Assembly (NCBI RefSeq): GCF_001941945.1
Contig: NZ_CP015583.1
Span: 1 to 64,000 of the forward strand
Reading direction: 5' to 3'
Length of the DNA stretch: 64,000 nucleotides
Source: Roseomonas gilardii
GTDB taxonomy: Bacteria > Pseudomonadota > Alphaproteobacteria > Acetobacterales > Acetobacteraceae
Shown here: positions 27,604-35,610 of the stretch, piece after piece
Position numbering within the stretch: the first letter of the stretch is position 1
Layout: each line of letters starts with the position of its first letter
Made by a program: the position numbers and the translations under genes
Notes under the pieces: generated by a model
Told to the model about the DNA's origin: nothing
Database searches by the model: none
What the model saw: the letters and a program-made list of their open reading frames with translations, nothing else

Positions 27604-28953
27604 TCAGCGCGGGGTGAGGCGCAGCAGCGTGACCTGGGCCGTCACCGGCAGGGTGATGCTGCCGCCGGCGAGGCTGGCCTCCTGGAAACGCGCATCTTCG
27701 TTGGGCCGGTTCACGGCGGCCCGGCTGATGCGGTCACCGGGGGAGATCCGCACCTGCTGCGGCGGCACCGGCGTCTCGGTGAAGCTGTGCACGTCCCAGA
27801 GCGACTTCGCCAGCCAGAGGGCCAGGAGGAAGTTGCCGTCGCGCTTCTGGAACAGGGCGGTCTCCAGTCCCTCCGTTTCGCCGGACAGGTTGACCGGCAG
27901 CCGGGCGGGGGCGAAGGCGGGGCCGGGGTCGGAGAAGGCGGCGATCAGGTTGCGCATGGCGTGGAAACCCGGCTTGCGCGACCCGTCATGCCGCAGCCAG
28001 CCGAAATTCTGCTCCGGATCGTCCTTGTCCGTGCCCTGGTCGAAGAGCTCGTACTTGAAGCTGCGCGCCACGCCGAAGCGGCGGTAGTACAGGAAAAGAC
28101 GTGGCTCATAGGCGGCGGAAACGGATTCCGGGCAGCCGGAATGCGGGTTGGTGCTCCGCGCCTTCTGCGTGATCGCGTTGTGGTAGCCGACCTCCGTGGC
28201 GACGAAGGGTGCCTTGGCACCCAGCAGCGGCGTGACCAGCAGGTCGCGCGCCCAGCGCAGGCTGCCATAGCCGTTGTCGCCCCAGCCCCCGGTCTCCGGC
28301 ATGCGGCCGGCCGGATAGGGGTGGACGTTGCCGTACTGGGCATAGGGTGCCTGCCGGGCGAAGCGCGCCCGGTTGCCCGCCTGGATCAGCGCCGAGGCAA
28401 TCACCGGAATGTCCCGCGCCCGGCCGATCCCGGACAGGATGCGCTGGTGGTCGATCGCCATCTCCGGCGTGTGCCCCGGGCGGCCGCCCCACCAGCCATC
28501 GGGCTCGTTCACGCCCTCCAGCATGGCGATGTTCTCGCGGCCGACCTCGTCCAGCGCCCGGGACAGCTCCACCGAGGAGGTCGCCTCCGGGCCGCTGAGC
28601 AGGGTCAGCCGGATGCCGGCCTGCGCCACCTGCCGCAGCCGGGTGAGGACCCCGCGGTCCAGGCCGATGCCGTCGCGCGCGTGGCGGATGCGCAGGTCCC
28701 GCAGGGCCGGCAGGATCACCTTCTCCCAGCGGTCGCCCTCGATGTAGCTGTTGCCGGGCCAGCAATGGATGTTGACGCCGATGCTGTCCACGAGCGAGTC
28801 GGCGGCCATGGCCTGCGCGCCCTGGCCCTCCGCTCCGCCGGATGCGGCGCCGGCCGGGGCGATCCACCCCGCCGAAGCCATGGCCGAGGCGGACAGCAGG
28901 CCAGCCCCGAACCGACGCCGGGTCAGGCCGGGAATGTCGCGCCGCACCGTCAC
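27604..28953 (-). CDS. Exported glycoside hydrolase-like protein (clan A TIM barrel)
   Basis: 449 residues. The leader has a twin-arginine pattern (LTRRRFGAGLLSASAMASAG), suggesting Tat export. A TIM barrel follows: SIGVNIHCW, IRHARDGIGLDRG, LEGVNEPDGWWGG with a likely acid/base Glu (~residue 160), NVHPYPAGRMPE and APFVATEVGYHN with a likely nucleophile Glu (~250). A C-terminal beta domain follows. The N-E-P and T-E-x-G pattern fits clan GH-A, but I cannot name the family. The GTG start overlaps the upstream glycosyltransferase stop (GTGA). It may trim, release or edit the exopolysaccharide. Confidence 0.72.
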   Translation of the reverse strand: MTVRRDIPGLTRRRFGAGLLSASAMASAGWIAPAGAASGGAEGQGAQAMAADSLVDSIGVNIHCWPGNSYIEGDRWEKVILPALRDLRIRHARDGIGLDRGVLTRLRQVAQAGIRLTLLSGPEATSSVELSRALDEVGRENIAMLEGVNEPDGWWGGRPGHTPEMAIDHQRILSGIGRARDIPVIASALIQAGNRARFARQAPYAQYGNVHPYPAGRMPETGGWGDNGYGSLRWARDLLVTPLLGAKAPFVATEVGYHNAITQKARSTNPHSGCPESVSAAYEPRLFLYYRRFGVARSFKYELFDQGTDKDDPEQNFGWLRHDGSRKPGFHAMRNLIAAFSDPGPAFAPARLPVNLSGETEGLETALFQKRDGNFLLALWLAKSLWDVHSFTETPVPPQQVRISPGDRISRAAVNRPNEDARFQEASLAGGSITLPVTAQVTLLRLTPR

Positions 28954-30215
28954 GAGCGGGCCGGCTCCGGAGTTGGCTTTGGGGCTGGCTGAGGGGCCGA
29001 CCGAGGGGGCGCCTCCGCCAGCACCGGCTTCGCCCCGGCCTCCAGGCCGCGAGGGACCGCGCACCCATGCAGCCCGGCGGGTGCCTGGGCCCGCGCGCGT
29101 TCCAGCGCATCGTCCACGACGGCCTTGAAGCGGCTGCGGAAACGCTCGGTGGAGAAGTGCTGCGCATTGGCCAGGCAGTTCTCCGGCGTGAAGCGCGCCT
29201 TGCTGCCCTCGAAGGCATGGACGGCCGCGATCACCGCATCCTCCGTCTGCTCGGCGAAGAAGAGGCCGGTCGGGGCGTCATGGTCGGGACCCAACACGGT
29301 TTCCGCCAGCCCGCCGGCGCCATAGGCGATCACCGGCGTGCCAGCGGCCTGGGCCTCCACCGCGGTGATGCCGAAATCCTCGATGCCGGCGAACAGGAAG
29401 GCCTGCGCCCCGGCCAGGAGGCGATGCACCTCCGGTGTCGGCACGCGGCCCAGGACCTCGACATTCGGCACCTTCATCTCCCGCAGGCGCTTCAGCTCCG
29501 GTCCGTTGCCGACGATCTTCAGGCGCTTCTCCGGCATGCGGGCGAAGGCGCGGGCCAGGAGCTCCACGCGCTTGTAGGGCACGAGCCTGCAGACGGAGAG
29601 ATAGTAGTCCTCCTTCTCCACCGAGCCGAGCGGCGGCAGCGTGTCCACATAGACCGGAGGATGCACCACCCCGGCCTCCCGCCGGTGCGTCCGGCGCAGC
29701 CGGTTGGCGACGAAGGCGGAATTGGCCACCATCGTTTCGGGCCGCTGCGCCGCGCAGAAATCCCAGATCCGGGCGGAATGCAGCATGCGCCGGGCCAGCC
29801 AGCTCTTCGGCCCGCGCTCCATCTTCGCCTCGCGCAGGTATTCGTGCTGGAGGTCCCAGGCATAGCGCATCGGCGAATGCACGTAGGACACATGCGGCTG
29901 GTCGGGGCGGGTGAGCACGCCATAGGCGACGCTGTGGTGGCTCGTGATCACGAGGTCGTATCCGGTCACGTCGAATTGTTCGACGGCCAGCGGCCAGAGC
30001 GGGAGCAATGAGCGATACAGTCGCTCGATCTTGGGGATCTTCTGCAAAAACGACGTCCGCACCGGCCGTCCGCCAAGGAAGCCCCGCTGGTCGGGTGGCA
30101 CCACGTCCACCACGGCGAAGATGTCCGCCTGCGGATAGAGCGACAGGATCTGCTCGATCACCCGCTCCGCGCCGCCATAGGCAGAAATCGAGTCGCTCAC
30201 GAGGGCTATGCGCAT
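28950..30215 (-). CDS. Glycosyltransferase family 4 protein (mannosyltransferase-like)
   Basis: 421 residues. RIALVSDSISAYGGAERVIEQ at the N-terminus, SYVHSPMRYAWDLQHEYL (a motif frequent in mannosyl/GDP-sugar GT4 enzymes), SVCRLVPYKRVELLARAFA, KIVGNGPELKRLREM and GIEDFGITAVEAQAAGTPVIAY (E-x7-E) are present. The last ~50 residues are an Ala/Pro-rich tail. The ATG at 30215 is preferred: AGGAAA sits six bases upstream, and it matches the family N-terminus. An extension to 30311 reads through AT-rich promoter DNA. It leads a coupled pair with the hydrolase gene. Confidence 0.87.
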   Translation of the reverse strand: MRIALVSDSISAYGGAERVIEQILSLYPQADIFAVVDVVPPDQRGFLGGRPVRTSFLQKIPKIERLYRSLLPLWPLAVEQFDVTGYDLVITSHHSVAYGVLTRPDQPHVSYVHSPMRYAWDLQHEYLREAKMERGPKSWLARRMLHSARIWDFCAAQRPETMVANSAFVANRLRRTHRREAGVVHPPVYVDTLPPLGSVEKEDYYLSVCRLVPYKRVELLARAFARMPEKRLKIVGNGPELKRLREMKVPNVEVLGRVPTPEVHRLLAGAQAFLFAGIEDFGITAVEAQAAGTPVIAYGAGGLAETVLGPDHDAPTGLFFAEQTEDAVIAAVHAFEGSKARFTPENCLANAQHFSTERFRSRFKAVVDDALERARAQAPAGLHGCAVPRGLEAGAKPVLAEAPPRSAPQPAPKPTPEPARS

Positions 30216-30357
30216 TGTCGGTTTCCTGTTGGTGGCGGTCACGCGGCTTGTTCGCATTCCATAGGACGTTCCCGGGCTGGCCCGAAGATGGGCAATTTCG
30301 CTGTCCCGCATCTTTCATCCATCCAAACGGGCCAGTCATGAACAACTTATGGTTGAA

Positions 30358-30392
30358 TGAAGTAAAATTACTTCAACTCAAAGTAAGAGTTG
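30358..30392. promoter_or_regulatory. Overlapping palindromes in an AT-rich divergent promoter region
   Basis: The 353-base gap (30216-30568) between divergent exopolysaccharide genes is locally AT-rich. It contains TGAAGTAA-AA-TTACTTCA (30358-30375, perfect 8+8) overlapping CAACTC-N7-GAGTTG (30374-30392, perfect 6+6, sharing CA). A TATATT -10-like box lies at 30456-30461. These are good candidate operators for a regulator controlling both directions. Confidence 0.5.
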
Positions 30393-30568
30393 TTTTCGGA
30401 AATTGATCCGAGTATCTTTATCAAGATTGTTCGAAAAATTTTACTCGCTTTTGCCTATATTGCAGTGCAAAAGATAGGGCGACCCCACGAACCGTGACAG
30501 CACGACCATTGAGAAGTCGGACATCCGGTTCGCGTGCAACTGACCGGTATGGTGTTGAGGGATACAAC

Positions 30569-32023
30569 ATGGGCGACCCAAGACGCATTAAGACCAATCC
30601 GGCGATCCGGAAGATGCTGTCCCAACCGGCAGCCTTCCGTCCGCAGCGGCGCCAACGACCCCGCCGGGGTACGCTCCGGCTGTTCATGGCGATTGGCGAC
30701 TATGCGCAGGTTCTGGCGGTGGGCCTGGCTCTCTGCCTCGTCTTCCAGGCCGTCCCGGCGCCGGACCTGAACCTGAGCCCCGGCCGCGTGGCGGGCATCG
30801 GCCTCCTGGCGGCGACGCTGGCGCTGTTCGTGCGGCGCGGCCTGCGGCGCACCAGCGCTCATCATGTCGGCTCGACCTATGTCTCCTCCGTGCGCAGCGC
30901 GGCGGCGGTGATGATCGCCTTCGGCGGCATCGGCCTGGGACGGGTGCTGCTGGGTTCCACCACCGGCCTGGGCGGCGACCTGCTGCTGCTGCTGAGCTGG
31001 GGCATCGTCTCCACCGCGCTGGCCGCGGCGCTGCGACTGGTGGGCACGCGGCTGATCGCCGGGCCGGAGAGCCTGACCACCAATATCGTGGTCCTCGGCC
31101 CTTCGCCCCAGGCCGGCGCCCTGGCGCGCATCCTGACCGAGCGCAGCCGCGGCCATCGTCAGGTGCTGGCGGTGCTGCAGGACGACATGCCCGAGAACAT
31201 GGTCATGCTCGACCAGCTGATCGAGCAGGGCGAGTTGGACATCATCGCCCTGGCCGGCATGGACGCCGAAGGCATCCAGGCCATCTGCGAGGAGTTCGGC
31301 GATCGCCCCGTGCACATCTGCGTCGGCTTCGACGCGGTGGCGCTGGAGCGCGCGGCCCGCGGCTCCAGCCACCTGGACGATCCGGTCCTGCTCCGCCTGC
31401 TGCCGGGCCAGTTCGACGACTGGCGCGATTCGGTGAAGCGGGGCCTCGACATTGCCCTGGTGATGGCCTCGTTGCCGCTGATCGCACCGGTGCTGATCAT
31501 GGCCGCCATTGCCATCAAGTTGGACTCGCCCGGCCCGGTCTTCTTCCGCCAGTGGCGCTTTGGCCTCGGCACGCAGCCCGTGCAGATCCTGAAGTTCCGT
31601 AGCATGTACACGGACAGGGGTGACACCACCGGCGAGGCCCGTACCACGGCCCGGGATTCGCGTGTGACCCGGGTCGGCCGCATCCTCCGCCGCACCAGCA
31701 TCGACGAGCTGCCGCAGCTGCTGAACGTGCTGCGGGGCGACATGTCGCTGGTCGGGCCCCGGCCGCATGCGACGCATATGAAGGTCGAGGGCAACTACTA
31801 CTTCGAGGCCGTGGAGCATTATCGCCTGCGCCACCGCGTGAAGCCCGGGCTGACCGGCTGGGCCCAGGTCAACGGTTCCCGTGGCGAGGTGGATACGCTG
31901 GACAAGGCCTATCGCCGCGTGGATCTCGATCTCTGGTACATCAACAACTGGTCGATCACCCTGGACCTGAAGATCATCTTCAAGACCGTGTTCGGCGGCT
32001 TCGCGACACTGAAGGCCGACTGA
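30569..32023 (+). CDS. Polyprenyl-phosphate sugar-1-phosphate transferase (WcaJ/GumD-like)
   Basis: A 484-residue initiating phosphoglycosyltransferase that moves a sugar-1-phosphate from a UDP-sugar to undecaprenyl phosphate. It has four N-terminal membrane helices (~residues 38-185), a cytosolic nucleotide-fold-like domain (TNIVVLGPSPQAGALARIL), a re-entrant helix (RGLDIALVMASLPLIAPVL), and the catalytic core DSPGPVFFRQWRFG, ILKFRSMYTD, RRTSIDELPQLLNVLRGDMS with the DE pair, and LVGPRPHA. The ATG at 30569 follows GAGGGA; 30494 is a longer alternative. It is on the opposite strand to most of the locus and ends at a strong terminator. Confidence 0.9.
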   Translation: MGDPRRIKTNPAIRKMLSQPAAFRPQRRQRPRRGTLRLFMAIGDYAQVLAVGLALCLVFQAVPAPDLNLSPGRVAGIGLLAATLALFVRRGLRRTSAHHVGSTYVSSVRSAAAVMIAFGGIGLGRVLLGSTTGLGGDLLLLLSWGIVSTALAAALRLVGTRLIAGPESLTTNIVVLGPSPQAGALARILTERSRGHRQVLAVLQDDMPENMVMLDQLIEQGELDIIALAGMDAEGIQAICEEFGDRPVHICVGFDAVALERAARGSSHLDDPVLLRLLPGQFDDWRDSVKRGLDIALVMASLPLIAPVLIMAAIAIKLDSPGPVFFRQWRFGLGTQPVQILKFRSMYTDRGDTTGEARTTARDSRVTRVGRILRRTSIDELPQLLNVLRGDMSLVGPRPHATHMKVEGNYYFEAVEHYRLRHRVKPGLTGWAQVNGSRGEVDTLDKAYRRVDLDLWYINNWSITLDLKIIFKTVFGGFATLKAD

Positions 32024-32130
32024 CCCCGCGACGGACCGGCCCTGCGACGGGGAGAGCCCGCCTTTCCGCGCTATGACTTCGCCAGACATAACCAGGCACG
32101 ATCAGTGCCTGGTTCCCGCCCGACCTACCG

Positions 32131-32164
32131 ATCCCCCTTCCTGCCCAGGAAGGGGGATTTTTTG
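32131..32164 (+). terminator. Intrinsic terminator after the phosphoglycosyltransferase gene
   Basis: ATCCCCCTTCCT / AGGAAGGGGGAT form a perfect 12-bp stem with a GCCC loop, followed immediately by a run of T residues (32158-32164). This is the clearest factor-independent terminator in the window. Confidence 0.92.
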
Positions 32165-32533
32165 TCAGAACATCTGGTAAGCCAGGAGGCCGACCAGAAG
32201 CCAGAAGACTGCCCCCAGCGCGGACGCCCAGGCCAAACCCCGCCATAGCGACCCACTCTGTTCACCGTCAGGGATGGCAACGGGGACCTCGCTTTGCCGT
32301 GGCGTGGGCCAAGGAAAGGGATAGGTCGAGTTGCGCGACAAGGGTCGCCGGAGTTGTTCCGGCTGGCTTGGGGCGCGGGGTGACAGATCCAATGCGTCCG
32401 TCACGATGGGTGTCTCCGACACGGGGCTTGTTGGATTTAATCGCCAGCACGCGAATTCGTAAAGGGCAAATACAACTATAGGAAGTGATATAAAAGTCTC
32501 AAGACTTGGCCGGAAAAACTTCCAACCTGGCAA
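32165..32533 (-). CDS. Possible small membrane protein
   Basis: A 122-codon frame with a hydrophobic helix at each end (FISLPIVVFALYEFACW, ~residues 14-30, and GLAWASALGAVFWLLVGLLAY, ~99-119). The middle is Pro/Ser-rich and charged, a hairpin topology common in small polysaccharide-locus proteins. Its only plausible start is TTG at 32533, and I see no ribosome site, so translation is uncertain. The stop directly abuts the terminator of the opposing gene. No family recognised. Confidence 0.35.
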   Translation of the reverse strand: MPGWKFFRPSLETFISLPIVVFALYEFACWRLNPTSPVSETPIVTDALDLSPRAPSQPEQLRRPLSRNSTYPFPWPTPRQSEVPVAIPDGEQSGSLWRGLAWASALGAVFWLLVGLLAYQMF

Positions 32534-32649
32534 CGGCTGTGGGGCTGCGGCAGATGCCCTTGGCGTGGATCATGGGCGATGGCGGTTGAGAAAACGTTAA
32601 GGCGCTGATCTCGCGCGGATATCGCCGCCCGGCATTTTGTGCATCGCAG

Positions 32650-32925
32650 CGGATGCCTGCAGCCCCAAGGAGGCTCCGCCCGCGCTGGTCCTTTCGCTGC
32701 TGAGGGAACGGTACTCCCCAGCTCCCACTCCCTGGGGGCAGGTGGATCAGCAAGCCCCCGAAAAAGACACCCCACTTGTGCTGGTGACGTCTGCATTCGT
32801 TGGGAAGCCACGCTTCCCGGCGCGATCTGGTGTCAGCCTGCGCCAACGAACCGGGTCCAGGGCGCGCAGCGTCCTGGCGGAGTGGGGGTTTGGGGGCGAG
32901 GCGGAGCCCTGCCCCCAAATCGTGA
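32650..32925 (+). repeat. Dispersed intergenic repeat, copy 3
   Basis: This occupies much of the 457-base gap 32534-32990. It shares CAGGTGGATC (32739-32748) followed by an AAGCCCCCGAAAAAGA tract. GGTGTCAGCCTGCG, GGGTCCAGGG (32853) and GTCCTGGCGGAGTGGGGG follow in the same order as copy 2. The right end is a hairpin, TTTGGGGGC (32889) / GCCCCCAAA (32911-32919), around GAGGCGGAGCC. The left part is more diverged, so that boundary is a guess. Confidence 0.6.
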
Positions 32926-32990
32926 AACGAAAGACGCGCAAAGGGCCAGGAAAAACCGTCGCCCGTACCGGGCCGCGCGGAGCAGCCGCG

Positions 32991-34124
32991 TCAGATCAGC
33001 TCGCGATAGACGGCCGCGATCTTCTCGCTGATTACCGGCCAGGCGAAATTGTCCTCGGCGTAGCGGCGGCAGGCGGCCTCGTCCGGCAGGCGATCCCGCG
33101 TGGTCAGTGCCGCTGCCAGTCCGGACGCGATGCTGTCCGCATCGCTTCCAGGCAGCACGAGATCGGGCGAAAGGCCGGAGACCACTTCCGGCAGGCCGCC
33201 GACCGGCGTCACCAGGACCGGCGTGCCCGAGGCCAGGGCCTCGACCGCGATCAGGCCGAAGCCTTCCAGCGCCGCGGTGGGGACGACGACGAGGTCCGCG
33301 GCCCGGTAGGCGACCGGCAGCAGCTCGTCGGGCACGAAGCCGGCGAAGCGGACCGTATCCTCCAGCCCGTGCCGACGCACCAGCTCCTCCAGCGCGAGCC
33401 GTTCCGGTCCCTTGCCGACGATGTAGAGCACGGCGTCCACCTGCTTCTGCCGCAGGGCCGCCATGGCCTCGATCAGCCGGTCGAGCCCCATGCGACGCAC
33501 CAGACGACGCACGGCGAGCAGCACGGGCCGGTCCTGCACCCAACCCATCCTGGCCTGCGCCTCCGTGCGGCTGCCCTGCGCGGTGAAGGTGGCGAGATCG
33601 GCACCGCCCTGCACCAGCCGCAGCGCGGAATCCCGCACGCCGTAATGCTCCTGCGCGATGCGGCCGAAGGCCTCCGACAGCACGATCACACGCTGTGCCC
33701 GGCGATAGACCGCCGTCTCGATCAGCTTCTTCACGCGCACCGAATGGCTGCTGGCCCCTTCCGCCGCGCTTTCCAGCGCCCAGGGGCCGTGGAAATGCAC
33801 CACCAGCGGCAGGGCGCGCAGCTTGTCGAGGATGGGCAGGGTGTAGAGTGCGAAATGGGAGGTCGCGAGCACGGGGCGGGCTTGCAGCAACTCACCGGCC
33901 GCCGCACGGATCGCGCGGGCGCGGCTCAGCATCGAGGCATCGGCGGGAAAGCTGCGGAAACGGCCTTGCGTGTCGATCTCCGCCTGTCCCTTGCCGGGAA
34001 CGATGCCGCGGGATTCGAAGCCCAGTTTTTCCAGGCCGAGATAGAGGTTGTAGAAGACGTTCTCGGCGCCGCCCTTGTGTTCCGGGAACCAGCCGCTGCC
34101 GACCTGGAAGATGCGCTGTGTCAC
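32991..34124 (-). CDS. Glycosyltransferase family 4 protein
   Basis: 377 residues from a GTG start. GSGWFPEHKGGAENVFYNL (acceptor glycine loop), VHFHGPWALESAAEG, VQGGADLATF, VRRLVRRMGLDRLIEAM, YIVGKGPERLALEEL, VRFAGFVPDELLPVAYRAAD and LEGFGLIAVEALASGTPV with the E-x7-E pair are all present. It is a retaining GT-B enzyme adding one residue to the lipid-linked repeat. It stands alone: divergent from galE and separated from other genes by repeat DNA. Confidence 0.87.
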   Translation of the reverse strand: MTQRIFQVGSGWFPEHKGGAENVFYNLYLGLEKLGFESRGIVPGKGQAEIDTQGRFRSFPADASMLSRARAIRAAAGELLQARPVLATSHFALYTLPILDKLRALPLVVHFHGPWALESAAEGASSHSVRVKKLIETAVYRRAQRVIVLSEAFGRIAQEHYGVRDSALRLVQGGADLATFTAQGSRTEAQARMGWVQDRPVLLAVRRLVRRMGLDRLIEAMAALRQKQVDAVLYIVGKGPERLALEELVRRHGLEDTVRFAGFVPDELLPVAYRAADLVVVPTAALEGFGLIAVEALASGTPVLVTPVGGLPEVVSGLSPDLVLPGSDADSIASGLAAALTTRDRLPDEAACRRYAEDNFAWPVISEKIAAVYRELI

Positions 34125-34462
34125 GGGCGTGCTACGCCTTTGTCCGGGGGCTGGGGATTTGCTGCATGCCAGAACGGCGTTGGAGAGACATTCCTGTCAT
34201 GGAAGAACTCCGGCGATAAGGGGCAGGCCATCGGCTGCCAGGCTGGGATGTCGAGGAACCCGCATCGCGACGGGGGCCCGGCGGCGTGCAGCATTCCGGG
34301 TCAGCACATGAATTGTCCTTTTATGAGAAATATGAGACTCCGTCCAATTCCCCTGCCTTCCGCGAAACGGCTTTCCCGCTATCACGGCGAGGGCCAGGGT
34401 GTCGTGCTCCGGGATATGACGTTTCCGTCCTTTCCGGCGGAAGGCGCGGGGCGGATCTCCCA
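34125..34462. other. Divergent gap between glycosyltransferase and galE
   Basis: 338 bases with no gene I would defend. An open frame continues upstream of galE to 34286 but lacks family content. A short AT-richer patch at ~34305-34345 may hold promoter elements, but no -35/-10 pair of acceptable spacing is evident. Confidence 0.4.
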
Positions 34463-35473
34463 ATGAAGGATCGGGAAGAGATGGGCAGCATCCTGGTGAC
34501 CGGCGGCGCCGGCTATATCGGCAGCCATGCCGTGCTGGCCCTGCGCGATGCCGGCTTCGCGCCCGTGGTGCTGGATGACCTGTCCACCGGCTTCCGCCAG
34601 GCGGTGCCGGCGGATGTCCCCTTCGTCCAGGGCTCCGTCGGCGATGAAGATCTGCTGGCGGAGACGATGCTGCGCCATCGCGTCTCGGCGGTGATGCATT
34701 TCGCCGCCTTCCAGATCGTGCCGGAAAGCGTCGAGCAACCGCTGGAATACTGGCGCAACAACGTGGGTGGGGTCGCGGCCACTCTGGGCGCCTGCCTGCG
34801 CAGCGGTGTCCGGCACCTCGTCTTCTCCTCCACCGCAGCGGTCTATGGCATCCCCGAGACGCTGCCGGTGCCCGAGGATGCACCCTGTGAGCCGATCACC
34901 CCCTATGGCTCCAGCAAGCACGCGGCGGAGCGGATGATCCTCGATGTCGCGCGGGCCTTCGGGCTTTCCACCGTGACGCTGCGCTACTTCAACGTCGCGG
35001 GCGCCGATCCGGCCGGGCGGGCGGGGCAGCGTTCGCATCAGGCGACGCATCTGATCAAGGTGGCCTGCGAGGTGGCGACCGGGAAGCGCGACAAGGTCGA
35101 GATCTTCGGCACGGATTATCCGACGCCGGACGGGACCGGCGTGCGCGACTATGTGCATGTCTCGGATCTCGCCGATGCCCATGTCGCGGCGCTGCGCCAT
35201 ATCCTGCGCAACCGGGTGAACCTCACCATGAACTGTGGCTATGGCTGGGGCTATTCGGTGCGGGAGGTGCTGACGGCGGTGGAGCGCGTGAATGGCGCGC
35301 CCCTGCCGGTCGTCGAATCGCCGCGCCGCGCAGGCGATCCGCCATCGCTCGTCGCCGCTGTTGACCGGCTGCAGCGGACGCTCGACTGGCGGCCGCGCTA
35401 TGAGGCCCTGGACTTCATCATCCGCAGCGCCCTGGACTGGGAAGCGGCGCTGGCGGCCGAGAAGCCGTCCTGA
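34463..35473 (+). CDS. galE: UDP-glucose 4-epimerase
   Basis: A 336-residue short-chain dehydrogenase-type epimerase. SILVTGGAGYIGSHAVLAL binds NAD, MHFAAFQIVPESVEQPLEYW is the family fingerprint, SSTAAVYG supplies catalytic Ser, PYGSSKHAAERMI supplies the Tyr and Lys, and RYFNVAGADP, GTDYPTPDGTGVRDYVHVSDLA and CGYGWGYSVREVL follow. It interconverts UDP-glucose and UDP-galactose, giving galactose donors to this locus. An ATG six codons later (34481) is an alternative start. It faces the neighbouring glycosyltransferase gene convergently. Confidence 0.93.
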   Translation: MKDREEMGSILVTGGAGYIGSHAVLALRDAGFAPVVLDDLSTGFRQAVPADVPFVQGSVGDEDLLAETMLRHRVSAVMHFAAFQIVPESVEQPLEYWRNNVGGVAATLGACLRSGVRHLVFSSTAAVYGIPETLPVPEDAPCEPITPYGSSKHAAERMILDVARAFGLSTVTLRYFNVAGADPAGRAGQRSHQATHLIKVACEVATGKRDKVEIFGTDYPTPDGTGVRDYVHVSDLADAHVAALRHILRNRVNLTMNCGYGWGYSVREVLTAVERVNGAPLPVVESPRRAGDPPSLVAAVDRLQRTLDWRPRYEALDFIIRSALDWEAALAAEKPS

Positions 35474-35610
35474 GGCAGACTGGGTAGTCCCGGCCTGACC
35501 GGGGCCGGAAAGAGGCCATCCAGAGGCCGAGCCCCGTGGACCGCGCCAGAGGCCATGCCGGTGACGCTCCAACGAGCACCCGGCCCTGGCCAGACCGCCG
35601 CTGCGGGCGA

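Noticed and set aside
30494-30568. Longer start for the sugar-phosphate transferase
   Set aside because: The extra 25 residues are Arg/Ser-rich and non-conserved, and the ATG at 30569 has a better ribosome site.
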